This document shows positions 1 through 4,599 of a stretch of 6,665 nt of DNA, piece by piece. The stretch is from Campylobacterales bacterium. GTDB taxonomy: Bacteria > Campylobacterota > Campylobacteria > Campylobacterales > Hydrogenimonadaceae. Location of the stretch: the NCBI GenBank assembly GCA_026986055.1, contig JALSPH010000258.1, positions 1 to 6,665 of the forward strand, read 5' to 3'. The first letter of the stretch is position 1, and every line of letters starts with the position of its first letter. The notes beneath the pieces are model-generated. The model was not told where the DNA came from. It was given only the letters and a program-made list of their open reading frames with translations, and did no database searches. The position numbers were made by a program, and so were the translations under genes.

Positions 1-1
1 T

Positions 2-541
2 ACTCCTGAGTGCTTCAGAAAGCTTGACAGACCGTTGAAATCGGTAGATCTATACAAAATCTTCGAAGGAATAAGAAGTTTCAAAAGAACCTATAAAGGA
101 AGCCTGATATTGGAGATTTTGATGGTTCCCGGTATAAATACGACCGATGAAGAGATTGAAGCTCTAAACACTCTTCTTCCAACGCTTGGTGCCGACCGAA
201 TCGACATAGGTACAGTAGACCGCCCGCCGGCATACCCCATAGAACCTCTTGAATTCAAAGAGCTTTATGAAATAGCCAAAAAATTCGACTCTTCACTGCC
301 CATTCACATAGCCTCCAGACACAAGAGCGGTGGGACAAAAGAGAGTTACACCGAAGAGGAGATAATCTCGACTCTTGCCAAAAGACCGCTAACATTGGAC
401 GAGATAGAAGCGCTTTTCGATAAAAATAGTCTAAAGCGCTTCAACGCACTTTTAAAAGAGGGAAAAATAGAGACCAAAGAGCTTGGCGGACTTCTCTTTT
501 ACGGTACCGGTTTTTCGGGGCAGAAAGTAAAAAACTCTTGA
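2..541 (+). CDS. Radical SAM protein, COG0731 (TYW1-like) type, 3' part
   Basis: The reading frame is open to the left edge of the window, so the 5' end of this gene is missing; a TTG at 35 is in frame but is internal. The 179 visible residues begin with TPECFRKLDRP, continue through LEILMVPGINT and the TVDRPP motif (about 209-229), and end in a small helical region around KRPLTLDEIEALF that resembles a winged helix. This order matches the C-terminal half of radical SAM proteins grouped with the wyosine-synthesis enzyme TYW1 (COG0731). In bacteria their substrate is generally unknown. The CxxxCxxC motif that would bind the 4Fe-4S cluster should lie upstream of the window, so it cannot be confirmed here. 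The TGA stop at 539-541 overlaps the -35 box of the following tRNA promoter. The family call is fairly sure; no specific reaction can be assigned. Confidence 0.8.
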   Translation, partial: TPECFRKLDRPLKSVDLYKIFEGIRSFKRTYKGSLILEILMVPGINTTDEEIEALNTLLPTLGADRIDIGTVDRPPAYPIEPLEFKELYEIAKKFDSSLPIHIASRHKSGGTKESYTEEEIISTLAKRPLTLDEIEALFDKNSLKRFNALLKEGKIETKELGGLLFYGTGFSGQKVKNS

Positions 542-566
542 CAAAAAATGGCTTTTAGACTATAAT
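538..566 (+). promoter_or_regulatory. Consensus sigma70-type promoter for tRNA-Asn
   Basis: TTGACA at 538-543 and TATAAT at 561-566 are separated by exactly 17 bases, a textbook match in both hexamers and spacing. Transcription would start near 573, giving a leader of about 29 nt before the tRNA. The -35 box contains the TGA stop codon of the upstream radical SAM gene, so coding sequence and promoter overlap by four bases (538-541). Confidence 0.88.
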
Positions 567-601
567 TTCCGCCGTGATTAGCAAGTCACACCCTTTTGTG
601 T

Positions 602-676
602 TCCGGATTAGCTCAGCGGTAGAGTAGGTGGCTGTTAACCACTTGGTCGCTGGTTCGAATCCAGCATCCGGAGCCA
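602..676 (+). tRNA. tRNA-Asn (anticodon GTT)
   Basis: The sequence folds as a complete cloverleaf. The acceptor stem TCCGGAT (602-608) pairs with ATCCGGA (666-672), followed by discriminator G673 and an encoded CCA at 674-676. The D stem is GCTC/GAGT around the loop AGCGGTA. The anticodon stem is GGTGG/CCACT with loop CTGTTAA, which places the anticodon GTT at 634-636 and reads Asn codons AAC and AAT. The T stem GCTGG/CCAGC encloses TTCGAAT. The gene stands alone with its own strong promoter. I see no GC-rich hairpin terminator in the 45 bases between it and the convergent gene ending at 722. Confidence 0.97.
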
Positions 677-721
677 TTTTCTCTTCTAAACTCTACATTC
701 AAATCAAAAAAACTTTTTAAA

Positions 722-1174
722 CTACACCCTTTCCATTTTTGACAAAAAAGCGTTCAACTGGTTTGCGAAGGCATGGGCATCTTTTCTGCCGAAAGGCTTT
801 GGACCTTCAGTCACCTCTCCGCTCTCTCTGATAGACTCCATTAGATTTCGCATGGCCAGATAGTGCTTTATATTTTCTACGGTATAGAGTTCGCCTCTAT
901 GATCTATGGCATGGGCATTTTTCGATATGACGCGATCTGCAAGAGGGATGTCGGCAGTGACGACAAGGTCTCCGGGGCGACACAGCTCCACTATGCGGCT
1001 GTCGGCCACATCGACACCCTGTGGCACTAAAATATACTCTATATATTTCGAATTTCCCAAATTCACTTTTTTATTGGAAACCACCTTTGTAGGCAGCGAC
1101 ACTCTCTCTATAGCCCTCAGCAGTATAGGCTTTAGCAGATTTGGAAAAGCATCTGCATCGACAAAAAGAGTCAT
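722..1174 (-). CDS. YaiI/YqxD family protein (UPF0178, DUF188), PIN-like fold
   Basis: This 150-residue protein matches the full length of the UPF0178 family. It opens with FVDADAFP, giving acidic D6 and D8, where most relatives have DADACP, so the usual Cys is Phe here. It continues with DVADSRI (D55, D58), GDLVVTADIPLA (68-79), DHRGE (91-95) and the C-terminal GPKPFGRKDAHAF block (from about 124). The clustered acidic residues resemble the metal-binding site of PIN-type nucleases, but no activity is established for the family as far as I know. The start ATG at 1174 overlaps the TGA stop of the upstream YwbE-family gene by four bases, which suggests translational coupling in a two-gene operon. 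A purine-rich AAAGAGA lies upstream of the start as a modest ribosome binding site. The family call is firm; the function is unknown. Confidence 0.92.
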   Translation of the reverse strand: MTLFVDADAFPNLLKPILLRAIERVSLPTKVVSNKKVNLGNSKYIEYILVPQGVDVADSRIVELCRPGDLVVTADIPLADRVISKNAHAIDHRGELYTVENIKHYLAMRNLMESIRESGEVTEGPKPFGRKDAHAFANQLNAFLSKMERV

Positions 1175-1368
1175 TTTAAAATCTCTTTTACGCGTCCCAC
1201 TTCGCCTGTAGTAAGCTTCACTTTTATACCATGCGGGTGGGTGGCGGATTTCGTTAAAATTCTTCCTACTTTTCCATAAGTTATGTACCCCGTGGACTGA
1301 TCCTCTTTGAGAACTACTCCTACACTCATACCGGACCTTATGTCGGATCGTCTCTCTCCCTCTCTCAT
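1171..1368 (-). CDS. ywbE: YwbE family protein (DUF2196)
   Basis: This small 65-residue protein matches the short YwbE family over its whole length. The conserved run is VVLKEDQSTG, then GKVGRILTKSATHPHGIKV and GEVGRVKEIL. The pattern of short strands with glycines suggests a compact beta-rich domain. No molecular role is established. The start ATG at 1366-1368 is preceded by a good ribosome binding site, AGAGGTG (complement of 1371-1377). It is the first gene of a minus-strand pair with the UPF0178 gene, sharing a 4-nt stop/start overlap. A TATAAT box on the minus strand at 1406-1411 would give a leader of about 30 nt. Confidence 0.9.
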   Translation of the reverse strand: MREGERRSDIRSGMSVGVVLKEDQSTGYITYGKVGRILTKSATHPHGIKVKLTTGEVGRVKEILK

Positions 1369-1405
1369 TTCACCTCTTTTTAGTTTAATTTACGTCCGTA
1401 GTCAA

Positions 1406-1411
1406 ATTATA
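1406..1411 (-). promoter_or_regulatory. Putative -10 box for the ywbE-UPF0178 pair
   Basis: The minus strand reads TATAAT here, about 38 bases upstream of the ywbE start codon, which fits a short leader. No convincing -35 hexamer is present 16-18 bases upstream; the region is only AT-rich, as is common in Campylobacterota promoters. It is a candidate based on one hexamer and position. Confidence 0.5.
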
Positions 1412-1426
1412 TCCTATTAAACAGCG

Positions 1427-1441
1427 TATAAATTGTATAAT
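1427..1441 (+). promoter_or_regulatory. Putative -10 box and overlapping imperfect palindrome before the metal-uptake cluster
   Basis: TATAAT at 1436-1441 would start transcription near 1448, about 19 nt before the GTG start at 1467. It overlaps TATAAATTGTATA (1427-1439), whose outer TATA...TATA halves are symmetric with a few central mismatches. An AT-rich palindrome over a -10 box is the usual place for a Fur/Zur-type operator, and the downstream genes look zinc-related. The match to any known Zur box is weak, so operator function is an inference. Confidence 0.4.
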
Positions 1442-1454
1442 CACATCTATGAAA

Positions 1455-1461
1455 AGAGGAG
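1455..1461 (+). promoter_or_regulatory. Ribosome binding site deciding the GTG start at 1467
   Basis: AGAGGAG lies five bases before GTG 1467. The upstream in-frame ATG at 1449 would place this Shine-Dalgarno sequence inside the coding region, and would leave almost no leader after the TATAAT box at 1436-1441. The GTG start also leaves a normal signal peptide beginning MKRFLSALLL. Confidence 0.75.
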
Positions 1462-1466
1462 CTATA

Positions 1467-1721
1467 GTGAAGAGGTTTCTAAGTGCACTGCTGCTGGCAG
1501 CCACCATGCTTTCAGCCATGCACCACCACAACGACCTCAAAAGCCATCCGGAGTGTCCCGTCTGCATTTTACAGACAAACATCTCAAGCGGCGACGTACC
1601 CTCTGCAACAAATATTCAAATAGCACAAACTCAACCCTCTCTTACTCTTTCAGAGTTGAAAATCATAAAGATTTCAAACATATCTTCAAGCCATTTTGCC
1701 CGCGCACCGCCCACCTCCTGA
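1467..1721 (+). CDS. Small secreted His/Cys protein, candidate periplasmic metal-binding protein
   Basis: From the GTG start this is an 84-residue protein. Residues 1-17 (MKRFLSALLLAATMLSA) form a signal peptide, so export to the periplasm is expected. The mature part begins with MHHHND (H19-H21), then H27, a CPVC motif (C30, C33), a Ser/Thr/Gln-rich middle, and ends near H76 with an ARAPP motif (78-82). This architecture recalls small DUF2946-like proteins that have His and CxxC residues and a C-terminal RAPP motif. I cannot confirm that membership without a profile search. It is the first gene of the cluster, 58 bases before the outer-membrane protein gene and upstream of ZnuA- and permease-like genes. 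Binding or chaperoning of zinc or copper is therefore a reasonable inference, not a demonstrated role. The ATG at 1449 is an alternative start giving 90 residues. Confidence 0.72.
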   Translation: MKRFLSALLLAATMLSAMHHHNDLKSHPECPVCILQTNISSGDVPSATNIQIAQTQPSLTLSELKIIKISNISSSHFARAPPTS

Positions 1722-1779
1722 CAAAAGCTTCTAATAAATTCAATACAACTTAAAGATCCAAAACCGGGAGAATTATATT

Positions 1780-2964
1780 ATGAAAAAGAGTATTAAAGGG
1801 GTGCTGCTGTGCACGGTAGCCGTCTATGCGCAAAGCGACATAGATAATTTGGAAACAAAGCTTAAAGAGCAACAAATCGTCATAGATAAGATGCAACGAG
1901 AGATAGAAAAAATCAAAAAAAGCGACAACCTGAGCTCTTCGTTGAGCCAAAAAGAGTTTTTACCCGATATTTCGTTCATCATAAACTCTTCGGCCCTCTA
2001 TAGAGACGTTAAAAACTCCGACTACTACAACTACTATATACCGGGCTTCTTCAATGCAGGCGATGCGGAAATTCCTTTCAATAAAGAGAGAGGGTTCAAC
2101 CTAAACTACGTCGAGACTTCGCTCTTTTCAACCGTCGGTCCATATTTTGACGCTTCGGTCTACTTCCATATAAAACCGGACGCATTCGAGATAGGCGAAG
2201 CTTATGTTACCACCAGAGCGCTTCCAAACTCTCTTCGCATAAAAGCGGGAAAGTTCAAAAGCGACTTTGGACGCATAAACTCGAAACATCACCATAGCTG
2301 GAACTTCGACACCGTTCCTTTGGTGTACGATGCGATGCTTGGCATAGAAGGGCTTAACGAACCGGGCATACAACTACAGTGGATAGCCCCTACGGACGAC
2401 TACCTAATGACCGGCATCGAAGCTCTTCAAGGAAACAATGAAAGAAGCTTCGGATATACGGAGCAAAACAGTCTATATGTAGGCTACGTAAAAGCGGGCT
2501 GCGACATATCCGATACGACGGCACTTTTTGGAGCGAGCGTTGCATACGGAAAAAACGGCGCCGACGGTAAAACGACTCTTTACGGGTTGGAGCTTACTAC
2601 AAACAGCTATCTCGATGCTTACAGCTCGATTACCTGGCAAAACGAGCTGCTCTACAGAGAGTACGAAGAGGGAGCTGAAACAGTAAAACAGTCCGGTTTC
2701 TACAGCGAAGTGGTATACAAAGCGAGCAGAGAGTACGCTTTCGGTCTACGCTACGGAGCGCTTTTCAAAAACAGAGACATTGGACCTGACGATCTCGACA
2801 GAGTAACCGTAATGGCGGAGTACAAGCCCTTTGAGATGTCCAGACTGAGGCTGGAGTTTAGCCACGACCGCTCAAAAATCATCGATGGTACAAGAGAGAG
2901 CATAAATGAGGTTATTTTGAGCCTCAACATCGCTGCGGGCGTACACCCTGCCCACGAATTTTAG
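1780..2964 (+). CDS. Outer-membrane beta-barrel protein, zinc-uptake-associated porin type
   Basis: The 394-residue protein has a signal peptide with probable cleavage after AVYA (residue 17). A charged heptad-rich coiled coil follows (about 20-47), then a long region of alternating aromatic and polar strands typical of a beta-barrel, ending in a terminal Phe as outer-membrane barrels do. The segment FGRINSKHHHSWNFDTVP (from about residue 163; H170-H172), followed by IEGLNEPGIQLQW, resembles a region in outer-membrane proteins found beside ZnuA-type genes, where a His-rich stretch and a Gly-Leu-Pro-Gly block recur. The C-terminus GVHPAHEF adds H389 and H392. A GGGAG ribosome binding site lies nine bases before the ATG. 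It sits directly before the binding-protein gene (TAG, then ATG ten bases on), so it likely provides metal passage across the outer membrane. Whether it is a channel or a receptor is open; I see no TonB box or plug domain. Confidence 0.75.
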   Translation: MKKSIKGVLLCTVAVYAQSDIDNLETKLKEQQIVIDKMQREIEKIKKSDNLSSSLSQKEFLPDISFIINSSALYRDVKNSDYYNYYIPGFFNAGDAEIPFNKERGFNLNYVETSLFSTVGPYFDASVYFHIKPDAFEIGEAYVTTRALPNSLRIKAGKFKSDFGRINSKHHHSWNFDTVPLVYDAMLGIEGLNEPGIQLQWIAPTDDYLMTGIEALQGNNERSFGYTEQNSLYVGYVKAGCDISDTTALFGASVAYGKNGADGKTTLYGLELTTNSYLDAYSSITWQNELLYREYEEGAETVKQSGFYSEVVYKASREYAFGLRYGALFKNRDIGPDDLDRVTVMAEYKPFEMSRLRLEFSHDRSKIIDGTRESINEVILSLNIAAGVHPAHEF

Positions 2965-2967
2965 GAG
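2963..2967 (+). promoter_or_regulatory. Ribosome binding site favouring the ATG at 2975
   Basis: AGGAG overlaps the stop codon of the outer-membrane protein gene. It is only one base from the ATG at 2969 but seven bases from the in-frame ATG at 2975, so the second ATG is the better start for the binding protein. Confidence 0.65.
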
Positions 2968-2974
2968 TATGAAG

Positions 2975-3853
2975 ATGAGAAAGATTTTAACCGCACTGAT
3001 ACTGTTTTTATCCACACTATCGGCAGAGATAAATGTTGCAGTCACCTACCCATACCTGAAAGAGATAGTGCAGAAGATTGGCAAAGATCGCGTCAAGGTT
3101 ACGGTTCTTGGAAGCGCCAAATATGACCCGCACTTCGTACTTCCAAAACCATCCCTGATCGGACGCTTGAGTAGAGCCGATATGCTTGTAATAAACGGAG
3201 GCGGCCTTGAAGCCGGCTGGCTACCTCCTCTGCTCAAAAGAGCAAGCAACCCCAAAATCGCTCCGGGGAGTTTGGGATTTGTAGATGTAAGCCGTGCAAT
3301 AGATATGATGGATAAAGAGGAGGCGACTCGCGCCAAAGGCGACGTACATCCTGAAGGAAATCCACACTTCTCTCTCGATCCGCACAATATAGTGCCCATA
3401 GCGAAGCTGATAGAAGAGAGGCTGATGGAGCTGGACCCTGCCAACAGTGAGTCATACGAGAAAAATCTAAAAGCTTTTACAAAAGAGTGGAGAGATTTTT
3501 TGGAGAGGTTCGACGAAAAGATGGCCTCTTGCGAAGGTAAAAAAGTGGTCACCTACCATAAACTGTACGACTACTTCCTAAAACGCTACAAAATAGAATC
3601 TGTAGGAACTATCGAGCCGATTCCGGGTATCTCTCCAAGCTCGAAGTATCTGATAGAGCTACTGAATAAGATGAAAAAAGAGGGAGTCCGACTTATCTTG
3701 CAAGATACCTACCATGAAAAGAGAAGCGCGAAATTTCTGGCAACAAGAAGCGGCGCGAAAGTGGTAGTGCTTCCTCACGACATAGGCGCCGTTAAAGAGG
3801 CAGATTCACTCGAGAAACTTTTTGAAAACTATGCAGAGCGGCTATGTCGTTAG
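2975..3853 (+). CDS. znuA: Periplasmic metal-binding protein of zinc/manganese ABC transporter (ZnuA/TroA family)
   Basis: The 292-residue protein has a signal peptide MRKILTALILFLSTLSA followed by EINVAVTYPYL, the usual start of cluster A-I binding proteins. The four metal ligands of the family are visible with expected spacing: H53 in YDPHF, H131 in NPHFSLDP, H195 in VTYHKLY and D269 in LPHDIG. The long acidic/His-rich loop of many ZnuA proteins is nearly absent here, reduced to GDVHPEGNPH. The protein would capture Zn(II), or possibly Mn(II), in the periplasm and pass it to the permease encoded next, whose start overlaps this gene by ten bases. Three His plus one Asp is found in both Zn and Mn binders, so zinc is favoured mainly by the neighbouring His-rich outer-membrane protein. 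The start at 2975 rather than 2969 was chosen by ribosome-binding-site spacing. Confidence 0.88.
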   Translation: MRKILTALILFLSTLSAEINVAVTYPYLKEIVQKIGKDRVKVTVLGSAKYDPHFVLPKPSLIGRLSRADMLVINGGGLEAGWLPPLLKRASNPKIAPGSLGFVDVSRAIDMMDKEEATRAKGDVHPEGNPHFSLDPHNIVPIAKLIEERLMELDPANSESYEKNLKAFTKEWRDFLERFDEKMASCEGKKVVTYHKLYDYFLKRYKIESVGTIEPIPGISPSSKYLIELLNKMKKEGVRLILQDTYHEKRSAKFLATRSGAKVVVLPHDIGAVKEADSLEKLFENYAERLCR

Positions 3854-4584
3854 TGGAGATTCTCTGGCCGCCCTTTGCGCTTGCGCTTCTTTTGGTCTTC
3901 ATACATGCGATTTTCGGGCTTGAGATCATAAAAAGGGGAGTAATCTTTACCGACCTGGCCATCGGCCAGTCGGCTGCGGTCGGCATGGCTGTCAGCATAA
4001 CTCTTTTAAACGGAGCTGCCCAAACGGAACTTACTTTTATCTTTGCACTGGCAGCTGCCCTGCTTATATCTTTTGCAAGCCGCCGGGTACGGCACATAGA
4101 GGCTTTCATAGGGCTGCTCTACGCTCTTGGTATATCGTCGATCATGCTTATACTCTCACAAAGCGGTGAAGGGCTTGAACTTTTCAACAGACTCAACGCT
4201 TCCGATATTCTCTTCACATCCCCTTCGGATGTGCTCAGAGTCTCGCTGCTTTACCTGGCGCTTGCCGCACTTATGCTTGGGCTTTACCCAAGGCTCTCCG
4301 GCGCCCTGAAAGAGACGCTCTTTTTCACGGCTCTGGCAGTCACAGTCACCTCTTCGGTACAGTATGCCGGAGTTCTGGTAGTCTTTGCGCTTCTCATCGC
4401 ACCGGCTTACGCAGCAATGACTCAAACATATTTCAAACCGCCGGTTTTTGCATGGCTATTTGGAGCTGTTTCGGTACTTTTCGCACTCACTCTTTCATAT
4501 ACTTTGGACCTTCCTACCGGCTACACCATAGTGGCGACTACGGCCCTCTTTTCTCTGCTAACTACCCTATTTACGAAAAGGTAG
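3844..4584 (+). CDS. Metal ABC transporter permease, ABC-3 family (ZnuB-like)
   Basis: This 246-residue, very hydrophobic protein has about eight membrane segments, roughly at 10-30, 43-60, 64-80, 87-105, 130-148, 155-172, 174-192 and 200-240 (the last likely two segments). The N-terminal pattern HAIFGLEIIKRGVIF followed by TDLAIGQSAAVGMA is characteristic of the ABC-3 family that imports zinc or manganese. AGVLVVFALLIAPAYAA late in the protein is the second conserved family block. The ATG at 3844 overlaps the end of the binding-protein gene by ten bases, implying coupled translation; a GTG at 3853 is a possible later start. Its partner ATPase gene is not in the window. The stop codon TAG (4582-4584) and the last codons lie in the 5' arm of the terminator hairpin. 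Confidence 0.9.
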   Translation: MSLVEILWPPFALALLLVFIHAIFGLEIIKRGVIFTDLAIGQSAAVGMAVSITLLNGAAQTELTFIFALAAALLISFASRRVRHIEAFIGLLYALGISSIMLILSQSGEGLELFNRLNASDILFTSPSDVLRVSLLYLALAALMLGLYPRLSGALKETLFFTALAVTVTSSVQYAGVLVVFALLIAPAYAAMTQTYFKPPVFAWLFGAVSVLFALTLSYTLDLPTGYTIVATTALFSLLTTLFTKR

Positions 4585-4599
4585 CTTAGCTACCTTTTC
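4575..4599. terminator. Bidirectional intrinsic terminator embedded in two gene ends
   Basis: A perfect 11-bp inverted repeat, GAAAAGGTAGC (4575-4585) and GCTACCTTTTC (4589-4599), encloses the loop TTA. The A-tract on one side and the T-tract on the other give a GGTAGC/GCTACC stem followed by a short U-run in both directions. The 5' arm encodes the end of the permease (K, R, stop), the loop is the TAA stop of the minus-strand ATPase, and the 3' arm encodes its final residues. The U-runs are only four bases, so termination strength is uncertain. Confidence 0.75.

Noticed and set aside
35..37. TTG as the start of the radical SAM gene
   Set aside because: The frame continues upstream to the window edge with family-like residues (TPECFRKLDRP), and the protein would lack its catalytic half, so the gene is cut by the window rather than starting here.
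704..721. A-tract/T-tract inverted repeat as terminator between tRNA-Asn and the UPF0178 gene
   Set aside because: The possible stem consists almost only of A-T pairs with hardly any loop, so it is unlikely to be a stable intrinsic terminator.
1433..1753. Plus-strand open frame of 106 codons overlapping the small secreted protein
   Set aside because: It is an alternate frame of the His/Cys gene region. It has no ribosome binding site at its start, which lies at or before the -10 box, and no signal peptide, whereas the 1467 frame has both a Shine-Dalgarno site and an export signal.
3046..3552. Minus-strand open frame of 168 codons
   Set aside because: It lies antisense to the ZnuA-like gene, which has clear ligands and a signal peptide. 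The antisense product is Ser-rich without any family pattern.
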